This document shows, piece after piece, positions 1 to 12,233 of a DNA stretch of 64,000 bases. Origin of the DNA: Hyalella azteca (lineage: Eukaryota; Arthropoda; Malacostraca; Amphipoda; Hyalellidae); NCBI RefSeq assembly GCF_000764305.2, contig NW_025942185.1:62001-126000 (forward strand). Reading direction: 5' to 3'. Position 1 is the first letter of the stretch. Every line of letters starts with the position of its first letter. A model generated the notes under the pieces. It did not search any database, was not told where the DNA came from, and saw only the letters and a list, made by a program, of their open reading frames with translations. Made by a program: the position numbers and the translations under genes.

Positions 1-1529
1 GCTCATGTCGCTGCGAGGAAGGCACGGTAGCACCAAATCAATGATGTTAGTTTCGCCTCGTCGTCAATTGGGTTTGCGTTGCAATACTGCGATGTTGCGG
101 ACAAAACCGAAACCATTGGAACAGAAGTGAAACAACAGTGAAACATTTCAATGGTTATATAAACTTGTACTACTACTCGATGAAAAAAAAACAATCTTGT
201 ATAATTGATTTATAGGTGGCACCCGCTACACAGTACTATTCAATTCTATGCTTGACAACTTTAAATTTGTAGGGAAAATTTCGAAGCCAATTAAGACTTG
301 AGACAACAAAACGCGGTGCTTCCAAGTTGATGGACGCTTCTTAATATGGTCTATATTTGAACTTTAGGATATATGTTCATAATTTATTCCCATTATTGCT
401 CCGGCATATATAATATAGGCTCACTTGTGAAGTTTAAGAGCTTGGCGTCGCAAGTTGAGTGCTGGAAATTACATGATTTCGCATGATCATGAATTTTCTT
501 ATCAGTTAGAAACTAAACTATTAGTTTAGGGAAAGAACCAAACAGTTTGTTTAGTACACTTGTGTTCTTAAAATCGCTAGTTGTTCTTAAGTTAAATGTA
601 AAAAAAAAACACTTTAAGGGCCTTTGAGTTCACGAAGGTCAGAATTCCTGAGCTCGCGCAGCAATTCCGGGGCTGATGAAAGTTTAGCTTGTTTTCCACC
701 TAACTTCTAATAGAAGCTTCAGAAGATTTCTTTGGCTTGATAACAAACAAACTGGAAAACTTCAGGTCAAGTTATTGGCACAAATTTCTCGATAGAGAAT
801 GATGAGGCAATTATGGCGAGTGGAAGGGGAAAGCAGATGGAAGGGGAAGGTTGAAACTCAGGTAGAAATGTGCATTAAAAATTAGGCCACCGAGCACACT
901 CGTGTAAAAACATTATAGAGAAAATAAAAGGAATATTTTCATTATTTCATTATATTATATTATCATTATAGAGAAAATAAAAGGAAAACGTCAGGAAATT
1001 TTGAGAAGCAGCCTTTGTTGGACTTAAATTTAACCAAGCCAAACCAATTTAAAGAAATTATTCCAAGACAGATTCACTGATCTAATATTTTTGCACCTGA
1101 AATGTCATGCATTTTTGCGTTCGCTCTGACGACCATATGCATTTTTCTATTATAAATTCAATATATTACGCACAAATGCCGCGCTTGCACACAATTTTTC
1201 TATTGAAATCAAACAGATTAACCTAACGTAATCAAGCAGTTAGCCTGCAACTCTGACTCGATCAAAGTATCATAAAGATCGCACATATCATGTATCAGCA
1301 AACACTTATTCCCAATACTTTGTACGCGTGCAACATGAATGTTAATCACCATTTTTATATCAGAATAGAAGCAAAAATATTTGCAACAATAATTAACGGA
1401 TCCTGCACTGCAAGTAAGTGTACAAAAGAATTCCCTTGTGCAGTACGTACATCCCTTCTTTGGACTGATATTCTTTCGGTACAGACAATATAACGCGCGC
1501 ATTCATACATTTAAAATGATGGTGCCGCG
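1..1529. other. Left-hand spacer, no gene seen
   Basis: AT-rich sequence with a short duplicated block (ATTATAGAGAAAATAAAAGG at about 912 and 963). Small ORFs only; none shows a recognisable motif. Confidence 0.5.
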
Positions 1530-1775
1530 AGCGAGTGGTGCAACAGGCGAGGGGTGCAGCAGGCGTGTGGTGCAGCAGGCGTGTGGTGCAGCAGGCTTGT
1601 GGTGCAGCAGGCAAGTGGTGCAGCAGGCAAGTGGTGCAACAGGCGAGGGGTGCAGCAGGCGTGTGGTGCAGCAGGCTTGTGGTGCAGCAGGCTTGTGGTG
1701 CAGCAGGCGTGTGGTGCAGCAGGCGTGTGGTGCAACAGGCTTGTGGTGCTGCAAGCAAGCGGTGCAGCAGGCAAT
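1530..1775. repeat. 15-bp minisatellite, about 16 copies
   Basis: Unit TGTGGTGCAGCAGGC with variants (cgagg, caagt). Because 15 is a multiple of 3 and the unit has no stop codon, several overlapping ORFs on both strands appear here; they are artefacts. Confidence 0.9.
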
Positions 1776-1908
1776 GAGTTGTATAGGCATTCTGTCCCAA
1801 CAACCTTAACCGCACACGATGGTTGTGGTACGCAAGACGGTTGTGGTGGTGAAAACAACACGCCTCACTGTCGCAGCCTTTCAGTATAATCGCCTGGGTA
1901 CTCGATTA

Positions 1909-2098
1909 GGTAGTGGTGTTGGTGGTAGTGGTGGTGGTGTTGGTGGTGTTGGCGGTGGTGGTGTTGTTGGTGGGGGTGTTGTTGGTGGCGGTGGTGGTGT
2001 TGTTGGTGGTGTTGGTGGGGGAGGTGGTGGTGTTGGTGGTAGTGGTGGTGGTGGTGTTGGTGGTGGTGGTGGTGGGGGAGGTGGTGTTGGTAGTGGTG
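1909..2098. repeat. GGT/GTT-rich simple repeat, about 190 bp
   Basis: The plus strand is almost only G and T (GGTGGTGTTGGTGG type), giving strong strand asymmetry and many G runs that could fold into G-quadruplexes. Apparent poly-His, poly-Thr and poly-Gly frames are artefacts. Confidence 0.9.
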
Positions 2099-3548
2099 AT
2101 TATGCTCGACGTCAAGCCATAAGTGAACCTGGTAACCAAGGCCGCTTGCTTCGTCTCCCAGCAAACACTTAGGTTCGTGACTAAAGTCGATACCGCCGCC
2201 CGTCGCTGCTCATTTGTTTTGACTCTATAGGGAATAACAACTGATAAGCCCTCAAGTTGTGTCAATACGCAGAACAAGCAATCAAGATCTTATTTCGCGC
2301 GTGTCCCATTTTTCGTGCAATCGTTGTATAAGTTTCAAGCTGATCAGGCAGCAAGAAAATAGCGTAAGCTCATATTGTTTTGTCGGCATTTGAGATGAAG
2401 CTTGTTATTTGTTTCATTTTCATCGCGTTGCTTTTAGCCTATACTCCTGCTTCCCGGAATAGTTGTCTCGTAATGAACTGGAACACTGGAACGAGACGTG
2501 GAACGTCCTATAAAATATAACAAGACCGAAGTTTAAAATCGTCTCGGAATAGAGTTTTGTAACGGCACCACAGTTATGTCGCGGAACTTTTAACTTATGT
2601 CGCGGAAATAATAAAACCTTACGAAACAGGAAGATATAAAGCGAGACGTGGCGTAACGACACGAGACTTTCCTATATTACTACGAGAAAGAACGAGCGAT
2701 AAGAGACTGAACGAGACCTCCTGAATGAGCTTAACAGGGATTAATAATGTAAACGCTCGATTTCTTTTAGGCGTCTGGGCAGATTTGGGCAAATTTGACT
2801 GCCAACAAAAACTTGACAGTTACGTTATGGGCAGATTGGCAATGTATGGATTTTTTCTTCTTTAATGCAATTAATCCTGTAGTTAATAATGATGCATCAT
2901 ACATGATATACTTGAAATTATCGTGCCTGACGTCAACTGTGTAAGTTCAGTAGGCGTTTCAAAATTCATATTGGCGTCAGCGTAGTTCGTCGTGACATAA
3001 CTTTTTGCTAGAAGTTGAACTTTTAGTTTATGGTGGATATATCCGCCGACGTCAATGAAATTAATACTTATAAAACTTAGCGATAAGATTTACCGTCAGT
3101 AGACCATGGGTTATATCGTCATCGAATAAATACATAGGAGTGAATTATGCTTGATATTGTTTCGAAATCTATTAAAATTGTGAGAAACATAAATAAAACA
3201 AATTGATAGCTCAATTAGTTTTAGTTAATAGTACATATCTTGTTTTGTTTGAAAAATATAAAGCATAATCATATTGATTAATGTGATATAAAAATGATAA
3301 TGCGGTAAAAAATCATCAGAGTTTGTCAGGTTTTAAACTGTTGCACAAGTTATACTACTCTGAATAAATCTGAAGTTATGTTACTCTGTTTATAAATGTT
3401 ACCCTGTATAAATCATAGGTGTCTACATACTCAGCCTATCAGACGGCCGTTAGTCGGTCACGTAATCAGCCACTGGCCGCATCAGGCTAATAGCTCCCGG
3501 AGCAGCCAGTACCCCTCTTCATGAGACCACTAGCCTCATAATTAGTGT

Positions 3549-3703
3549 CGGTTAGTAATGGACAGACCAAGTGGACAGACCAATGCTGCAATTGCCAAGG
3601 ACAGACGGTTAGTAATGACCAAGGACAGACGGTTAGTAATGACCAAGGACAGACGGTTAGTAATGACCAAGGACAGACGGTTAGTAATGGACAGACCAAG
3701 TGG
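3549..3703. repeat. 24-bp minisatellite, about four copies, with duplicated flanks
   Basis: Unit contains GGACAGACGGTTAGTAATG plus CCAA. The stretch GGTTAGTAATGGACAGACCA occurs on both sides of the array (about 3550 and 3679), so the array grew inside a duplication. Confidence 0.88.
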
Positions 3704-5744
3704 CTGCAATTAATGGCCTGCTCCGTGTAAACGCACTTTTTGAGTCTGCTGCTCAGGAGCGTTTGACGAGCTTTCTTTGTACTCTAAATTTGCTGTCATT
3801 TACAAGATGAGATTTAGCGATTTTATTTTCCCTAACATAATACAGAGAATGAAAATGGACAAAACTTGGTTCAAAAAATGTCTGAAAAATTCGTTGTTAA
3901 ACTTCACATTAAAGTATCAACAGGTTTCTCTGGTTTTGTTTCGTAATGTCTGTTGAAAAATATATTGACATTACGATGAATTTGAAGGCTAATATTTTTT
4001 TCCAAGACGTCTTGTCTCGGTCCTGCCCTAGAATTAAAAAAATGTGCCCGTGTTTGCTTCATTCTTGTTTGTTTTCGCGTTTGACGATTTATGCTTCAAT
4101 GTGAATTTATTGCAATTTGTTTGTACCGGTGTTTTAGGTTTTGAACTGATGATGGAGCTGGTCTCCGAAACGTTTTACTTTTTAAGAAATGGTGAGTTTT
4201 CTGGCTGTTTTCATTGCTTTTAAATTTTTGATAAACTTGCGATTTAAGCAGTCAAGTGATTTTAATACTTAAAAAAACGTCGTAAATTGTCTCAATTTAT
4301 ATATCTAATCATTACATACTTTCTTGTCTCGTTCCGTATCGAATAAACAAAAGTATCAAGCGCTGGAGTCTAGCAGTGGCAGCTGTATCACAGAAAGCAC
4401 TTGAAAATATTGGTAGAAATCGAATCAAACCTGCCTCACAAAAAAACTCATCTCACTAAGAGGAGCGGCATAGACGAGAATTTGGGTCTTTTACCTCACT
4501 TTTTTTTGACGGAAATATAATTTTTCTCGACATACAAAATATCCCACTGAAAAGGAATGGTTCCCAGTCGGCTAAATTTTCGAAAACCCAACTGTTTAAA
4601 CTTAGGCTTTATAAACTTCCTCTTTTGCCAGCGCCCGTCTAACTTATGATGGAAGCCGTTTGTTAGACGTAATTTAATTAAATAGACGAATATAATATAA
4701 TATTTAACAAGCATACAATTGCACCTCTTCTATATTTCTTGTGTTATATCGAACTCCGATAAAAACTATTTTCAAAGTGTAAATAGAGAATTATTTTGTA
4801 AATTTCATTCATAACGTGTAAAACGATACATGAACTAAAATTAATTAATTTTCTTAACAGCCGAAATCATAATAATATATGATACAGATGGCACTTCAAA
4901 ATGAACTTAACCATATTTTCACGACTGTTGACCTTCGTTTAAACTGAAATTACCTATATGATATTGTAGTCATAATATTTTAGAAAAAAAGTAGGACTTT
5001 TCCCAACCTGCCTCATAATACCATAATGTTGTTTAAGTTTATTGGAGAGACAGAGTTCAAAGGGAAGATTGATGAGCCTTCAGCCTCACTCCAGCCTCTC
5101 CCTCACATCTCCGGCTCATCAGCCGCGATAAGAGGCGTAGTTGATTAGCCTCATGTGCAGCTTTATTTAGCAGCTTTTATGCAGCCAACATTACAGCTGG
5201 CATAGCAGTCGTAACGAGCATTAAACCTTTTACTAGCATTCGTTATGAGCCAGGCTTCATAACGTGACGTCGTAAAGCAAGTGGAGAATTTCCACGCACA
5301 ACGAGCAGTCAAAAACTTACTTCAACAAGCAATGCTGCTTATTCAGTCAAAATAAAATATTAGGGCTTGGATCCTTAAGTCCAATAACGCAGGCAATTGA
5401 AAGTAGCTTCGCTGCTAATAAAACTAGTATTAAAATTTTCACGCGGTCCAGTTTATTGATGACAACTTCGATCCGAAATTCCATCAATAAAAACTTCCAA
5501 AAATATGCTTCTGGAAACATGAGTATAGTGAAGAAAGTCGATTAGAAACACAGAAGGAAAACCGTACAGTGTTGTAAAGAGAATTATAGAGCGACCGCAA
5601 TAAATTCGTAGCTAATGACATTTGCGTCGATACCACCAGCGGAAAACAGTCAATGGAGCAGAAAATTCCTCAAGCTAATCTCATTGTTCGGACCGTTCAG
5701 CTCTTCGGCCACCAGCCGCCGGTATTGAGTTCTTGCAGCTGCAA
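3704..5744. other. Spacer, no gene seen
   Basis: AT-rich, containing the hammerhead-like motif at 4143 and a 72-codon Lys/Phe-rich minus ORF with no recognisable features. Confidence 0.5.
4143..4171 (+). repeat. 29-nt dispersed motif with hammerhead-like core, copy 1
   Basis: Contains CTGATGA, a short GGAG/CTCC hairpin, then GAAAC, the arrangement of the hammerhead ribozyme core. It matches 19457-19485 with one mismatch. The flanking stems I and III needed for cleavage are not evident, so it may be a decayed retroelement end. Confidence 0.55.
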
Positions 5745-6445
5745 GACTTGCAGCGGCTGACGCTCTCCGAGTTAGAGAAGAGAGCGGCGTTGACTGCTGA
5801 GTATTGAAAGTGTGCGGTACTGTCAGAGCTCTCTGAGCTAAAAAGCCGAGCTAACTGTAGAGTACCTTAGGTGTGCGGTACTGTCAGAGCTCTCCGAGTT
5901 AAAAAGTCGAGTTAACAGTAGAGTACTGTAAGTGTGTGGTACTGCCAGAGCTCTCCGAATGAAAAAGTCGAGCTAACTATAGAGTACCTTAAGTGTGCGG
6001 TACTGTCAGAGCTCTCTGAGGTAAAAAACCGAGCTAACTATAGAGTACCTCAAGTGTGCTGTACTGTCAGAGCTCTCTGGGTTAAAAAGTCGAGTTAACA
6101 GTAGAATACCTTAAGTGTGCGGTACTGTTGGAGCTCCCTGAGTTAAAAAGCCGAGCTAACTGTAAAGTACCTTAAGTATGCGATACTGCCAGAGCTCTCA
6201 GAGCATATAGAAAGTCGTACCGACCGCGGAATATCAAAAGTGTGCCGCGCTGTGAGAGCTCTCACAGCTAAGAGAGCCGCGCTGACTGCCGAGTAGTGAA
6301 AGTGTGTCGTACTGTCAGAGCTCTCGGCTAAGAGAGCTATGCTGACAGAAGAGTATTGAAAGTGTGCCGGACTGCTAGATTTCTCTGCGTTAAGAGAGCC
6401 GTGTTGACTGCAGAGTACTGGAAGTGTACCGTACTAAAAGAGCTA
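5745..6445. repeat. 61-bp satellite array, about 11 copies
   Basis: The period is exactly 61 between 5873, 5934, 5995 and 6056. Each unit holds GTGCGGTACTGTCAGAGCTC, AAAAAG-CGAG and a TAGAGTAC block, including palindromic AGAGCTCT. Units diverge toward the right end. Confidence 0.92.
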
Positions 6446-8037
6446 TCGTTTTTTAGGGTACCGCGTGGGCTTACTGCTGGCATGAGTGAGGACATGCATG
6501 GGCTAGTAAGAGTGTGGGCTTGCTTTTGGTAATTGCGTGGGCATAGGACATTGTGAGCGGTGGTAAGGACTTTGAATCACGGTGACTTCGCCGGTTCGGC
6601 TAGCCAGTCAAGCAGTCGCGTGCAGACAAAACTGGAGCGCTGCTCTTTTGTTTCCCGCGGCGCAACAGAGTTAGTGTATAACTGCGCTCACGGCAGCGCG
6701 TTCTGACAAACGAGGTGCTGCCACGCTCGCGACAAGCTGGCTGTGACAAATATATTGCATGGTTAAACCTTATTATGATTTCGGGACTTCCTAGTCCCCG
6801 GTCACGCTGATGCGCCGCCTTCACCTTAAACGAAACCTAATTTTATGGTCGATACTTAAGCATTCAGCTTACAGTTTTTTTACATACTAATTAGATTCAC
6901 TTCTGAAATAGAAGAAATTGCTTACTATTCATTAATTGCGTCAAAAATTATACGAGCAAAAGATCCTTTCATACCATATGTTACCATATCGTCGAATTGA
7001 TTAATACAGTAATACAGTACATGCACCAGTCTTTATTGGCATGCCCGGCACGCGGACCCAAGGCCTGCCCGTCCAGTTATCTGGTCAGGCTAGAAGCTTC
7101 GAATATTCTGCAAGAGAAAAAATTCTCTTCCCTTGGTGGCCCAGGATCTTATTTCTGCTGGAAATTGGACAGCGCGTTTTTGGCAGAGGAATTTATTTTG
7201 CATTGCATTTTTGAGCGCAGCGGAAGGACGAGCAAATATTTGTGGTGACGCAAACAGCTTGATATGCTTAATGAGTCACAAACTGCTGTGCTTACGAAGA
7301 AAGTGCGTAAAAATTCTAATTTATTTTGATTTGAACACTTCTATCTGCTGGAGGACATGTACTATGAAGAACTCCGTACGCGGGAATTTTTCCTTTTCCA
7401 TGAGTACACGAAATTTACAATGATCTGAAAAGATACAATTACTGAGAAAAAAATATGATAAACGAGCATTGACAAAAGAATACCAGAGATGCACAACGTC
7501 ACGGAGACGCAGACAGGGGAATTTAGCTTTTGTTGTTGGCGTGAGAAAAGCTTAGGAACACCGACTTTTACCATAGGCTGGAACTGTGCAATGTTATTCA
7601 GAAGTGGATGGTAGGGCGACACACTTCCCACTGCCTCACTTCTGAGAGCTCTTTGGAATAAATTTATATATAAAAATATACATTTTCTTTATACCAAGCT
7701 GGCGTAACCGTAAACAGGTTAAATTTAATTAAGTTGAATTTATTGCTTTCCTGGTTATTTCAACGAAATATTAAAATGGTTTGCCCCCTTTTCTACCTGT
7801 ATCAAATTATCAAACTTCGAGTCGTGCTTCTAACGCGGCGCCCGTGGGAGCTCCAAGTTCTCGCATAGTTAATAAATCAGATTAATTTCGAGAGGACTAA
7901 GTTACAGCAGTTCTTCGGCTCTTGATCAAAGTAATGCTTCTATAAGTTCTCATTACTGACGGATTCCAGCAACAAGATTACTCAATTATTTCTTCAGAAG
8001 CCGAGAATGATAAGTATGAAGATCGATTTTAATCAAA
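6446..8037. other. Spacer, no gene seen
   Basis: GC-richer at 6470-6830 than its surroundings. Overlapping short ORFs occur in both directions without family motifs. Confidence 0.45.
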
Positions 8038-8330
8038 AGTTGAGAATGAGATGTATGAAGATAGAGATTAATTAGAAGCTGAGAATGAAATGCATGAAGA
8101 TTGAGATACAATTAGAATCAGAGAATGAGATGTATGAAGATAGAGATTAATTAGAAGCTGAGAATGTGATGTATGAAGAATAAGATTAATAAGAATCAGA
8201 GAATGTGATGCCTGAAAATTGAATGTATTAAAAAGCCAATAATGAGATCTAATTACAAGTTGATGATGAGACGTAGAGAATTGAGTGGTAGTAATTGGAA
8301 GCTGGTAAAGCAATGCATAAAGATTTAATA
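8038..8330. repeat. Degenerate about 39-bp tandem repeat
   Basis: Repeated GAGAATGAGATGTATGAAGA and ATTAGAAGCTG blocks, increasingly diverged rightward. The purine-rich plus strand gives a 94-codon minus ORF that I regard as an artefact. Confidence 0.75.
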
Positions 8331-10050
8331 ACCTATTATAGCGACATTCCATTGTATTTCATGCAAACAAATTCTAATTACGCGATCATGAACGAAATTA
8401 ATGTAATTAAATAAAGTGTATGCAACTATTAATTTAAATTGAACTTACTCTACAGGTGCTAGTTTAGGTCTCAGGAGACTACATATTTAAAAATTGAATC
8501 AAAAGAAAAATATTAGAAGAAGATTACAATTCCTGCAAAAAGATGGAAGTCAATAAATCTCTGTTGGGTCTCGACTCTCGAGATGTGAATGCTGGAGCGA
8601 GAATTAAAAAATTCAACCCAAACTATACTTTTTCTCATAGTAATAAATCAAGCGAGAATCTTCATCACGAAAATTGTAAACGATGTCAAAGCATAATGCG
8701 GAATCTATGTTGGCCTATGTTGGCTTGGGAATATTATGTGAATACCTACATTTTTTAAATATCTTCCATCAGTACTTATCTATCCGGAGCCCAAACTGTA
8801 CGGTCGGTTCAAAGAAGCATGGCTTTAAAGCGATCGTAATTTTTCAGTTGCAAGTCTACGCTTAAAAATTCACCAATTCATTCCTGTGAATTTTGAGCTC
8901 CACACAAACTTTTTCGCTCATTTTCTGCTCAGAGCAATAATTGAATTCCGTCGCAATTATTCAATCAAGAAAATTCACATACGCGAGTTTTGATATTTAT
9001 TGTTACTGTAACTCCTTTGACCACTCATTACTAGTATAGCTGTCAAATTTAAACTGTATTTGTTTGTAACGGTCAACACCACGTACGACTTTTCATCCAT
9101 CAAAAGAGAGCAAAGTTATGTTCACACTCTGCCATCACCATAGTTCTCATCTCCGGTAAGATGATATTTCACTTCTACTCAAAGCTTCGGCAAAATATTA
9201 AAAGCCAATAACCTTCATACAACGGTTGGAGTTATAAAAAACTCAAGAGGAGTGAGAGCCTGGCGCCTACGATGCCCCAAGAGATTGGTTTGGGCGCGAG
9301 GCTGCGACGGTCTCAATGGCCTTTAGCGGGACCGTCTTGACGCCCGTAACCTCACCCCGCAACTGCTATGTGGCTACTGGAAGTCTGCGACCTCGAAAAT
9401 TTAGTGAATATAAAAAGACGAGAAAGTCAAGAACTGGAAATCGCCTCTGGATGCAATAACAAACTCGTTATAACGTAGATTTGAAATCTGTTTGCTATGA
9501 ATAACGAATGAGGAAGACGCTAAGGAGTACATTATGTACATCAGGCAACATGATCCATAACACTCAATTAAAAATCTTTCATAGATTGTCGTTTGAGAGA
9601 AGTCAGCCAGATGATTTCTAATGCGAAATTCCCCCCCCCCCCGAATTACAGCATTAAATGTTTGATTAAATATATTTCTGCATTTCTCACTATATAATAA
9701 AAATTAGGCGTGACACTAGAATTTTTTCAGTTTTTCACGCAGTTGAGGACGAATTCTTGACTACATGCATCTTTTATTCACGATATCCCCTTTCCTTTCC
9801 CACGTTTTGTCTAATTATATATAATTAATTACACACTTATTCGAGTCCGTCCCACTATTGATTGAATTCATGAACGATGTTTACAAAAATGTAACTCACA
9901 TTCAAATTGGACATTACATGGAAAACACGCAGTAACCGCATTATCGACCTTCACTTCACAAGAGGCTGGTTGTTGGGTTATGAAGAGGCACTAAACATCA
10001 TTGATTATTTAGACTCTTACCGAAGACACTTGGTTTAAAGAGACAGAAAA
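8331..10050. other. Spacer, no gene seen
   Basis: Contains a GC-rich island (9240-9370) that might be a decayed element, and a 12-nt C run near 9632. No coding signal is recognised. Confidence 0.45.
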
Positions 10051-10136
10051 AACTCTGCAGCACAGCGTCATCACAGATGATGCTCTGCATCACAGCGTCA
10101 TCACAGATGATGCTCTGCAGCACAGCGTCACAGAAG
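10051..10136. repeat. 30-bp tandem repeat, nearly three copies
   Basis: Unit with CTCTGCAGCACAGCGTCATC followed by ACAGATGATG. Confidence 0.85.
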
Positions 10137-12046
10137 TGGAGCAGGTCTTTACTATTCAAGTTAATTTTCTTTTCGCTTTCGCGAGCCTTTCAGTTCAATT
10201 CCTAATCTTTGTGCTTCGAGGAGATCGCCCCACAAGTGACATTGTTCAGCATATAATTACCATCACCTTGAATAGAACTTTTATTTTGCATTATTTTTGC
10301 ATTAATGTTATCCTCAAATGTGTACCTATAAAAAGAGTAAAGTAAGAGAGTAAACTAAGAATATTCCCCTCCCAATTTTGTTCGGGATCAACGCAGCTGA
10401 TGTCACTTTGAGAAATTATTCCAACATCCTGAACTCCTGCCTATAACTTCGACATCTCGGGGCCTTCATGATATGAGTTAGACGGGCTCAGCGTTAAACA
10501 GATGCAGTGTTGGACTATCAGAACGCTAAACGGGTGCCGTTTTTGGCTGGCGCTGTCTTAAACGAAACATGGCTCTGCCTTTAGGGTAACGACCGAGGAG
10601 CAATTGAGGAAATGCACCGGTCATCGAGCTTGATATTGGGGCCTGAGATACAGGGGAGTTCACCCACTGGTCGACTCGGAAGATCTAAATTGCCCCGGCA
10701 TGTTGTAAGGCAAGTTTTTTTTATATTTGTGAGCTTAACAAAGAATTCAAATCAATAGCTCAATATTACCACGAACCTTGCTGTGCATGATATTTCTTTC
10801 CGTAGACTGATTTCATAATGATAAGTCACAAAAATTGACTCATTAGAAACTAGAAAATGAGCGATAGAAGTTTTTCGAGTCAGAAACCGTACTCTGAAAA
10901 GTTTGCTGACGCATTCATTCCTCTAACAACCACCAATGATAGTGTCTACCATCAGCAAACTGACCGAACATTGAGTATGTTTCGAAGAGATTCGAAGAGA
11001 TCGAGCCCAAGCTTCGGGGTGAGTGTTACAGACACCGCCGCTGTTTGGGGCAAAGATCGATGGAGACGAGCGCGCGCGAGACGCCAGCGTCACGACTCGG
11101 GACGTCTGCCGCAACTTTAACTCGACTGTCTGCACAGACGTCGTGAAAAACTACAGACTCAGGCGATAGTTTTCACCTGCGAGGGTGCGTCAAAATTTTT
11201 GTAAAGACAAAACTTTGGAGGTCAATCTTAACGTCGAAAAGAAGATTCATACATTAATAAATGAAAAATGTGTTTTTAATCAGCCCAAGACTGAAAACAG
11301 AAAATTAAATGAAATAAAGAAATCAGTTTTACTGATTGCATTTCTGATACATTATTAGCTATATTTGTAGCTCTTACTACATCAGTAGTTATTTTGTACT
11401 CATTCTAGTAAAAATACTTTAGGTGCCCCCAAAAAAATACCGTATGTGCAAAGAATTAACCGGCTACCAATTATAATTACCTGCAGACATTATTCCTATA
11501 TGATTAGGACCTCGAATATTTCATTTATATCAAATCGTATTCCACAATTCGTTACTTCGTAACGTAAGTCAGCTGTTGAAAAAATCCCAACGTCAGTCAA
11601 CTGTTGAGTGAAGACCATATCGAATAAATATAGGTTGCTATATTGTTGCATGTATACGTTGAATAATGAAATGAAGAAAGGACTTGAGGACATAAGTGAA
11701 AATCATTGCATGAAAAACAATATATTATTAAAGTTGCGAACACTTTGGGATGCTTGGAACTAATTTTATCACAAGTTATTCCTTAACGATGATTATTCCG
11801 CATATATCACGAGCCAATATTATATGAGTGCATCACTGAAGGGCCAAATAAAGGAGTGTGTCATTTAAATGGCGCGATAAAATGCCGAAATTTTAAATGT
11901 TAATGTTCTACCGTAATGTTCTTCAGAAATTAATATTCATTTTTGGACGAACATCAAATTTTGGACGAACGCTTTAGTTTTTTACATGAAACTATTGTTC
12001 GCCAGTTCCGGCCACCTAATCTCGCACTCAAAGTTTACTCTATATT
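10137..12046. other. Spacer downstream of the fucosyltransferase stop
   Basis: Holds the 3' untranslated region of the fucosyltransferase. An 87-codon plus ORF at 10857-11120 with a GC-rich end shows no motif. Confidence 0.45.
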
Positions 12047-12233
12047 CTACACAAGACCGCCGAAAATTTTCTCTTCTGAATACTGGCGCGCGAGGCCTGG
12101 TGTGTTCACTAAATTATTGTGATGACGTCGGTAGTCTTCAGCATCAGCCCACCAGCGCCGGCACGACGAGCCCAACACGAACCAGTCCTCCAGGTCCCGG
12201 TACGTCCCATTTGGCCACTTCGGGGTGAGGGTC
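12047..12233 (-). CDS. Fucosyltransferase last exon
   Basis: Acceptor ttcaag, then TLTPKWPNGTYRDLEDWFVL and GSSCRRWWADAEDYRRHHNN, ending at TAG (12047-12049). Y-DLE-W....C matches the family C-terminus. It lies 2.3 kb from the previous exon but closes the split codon AC/G correctly. No canonical AATAAA was found just downstream on the minus strand. Confidence 0.82.

Noticed and set aside
1393..1861. Overlapping ORFs of 95-140 codons on both strands
   Set aside because: They are produced by the 15-bp stop-free minisatellite; no motif, and all frames look alike.
1819..2277. Poly-Gly, poly-His and poly-Thr ORFs
   Set aside because: Simple GGT/GTT repeat read in different frames.
5745..6445. 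CRISPR-like regular repeat
   Set aside because: Units are contiguous without unique spacers, and the DNA is clearly eukaryotic.
9240..9370. GC-rich block that might be a tRNA or rRNA fragment
   Set aside because: No paired A and B boxes or cloverleaf could be made.
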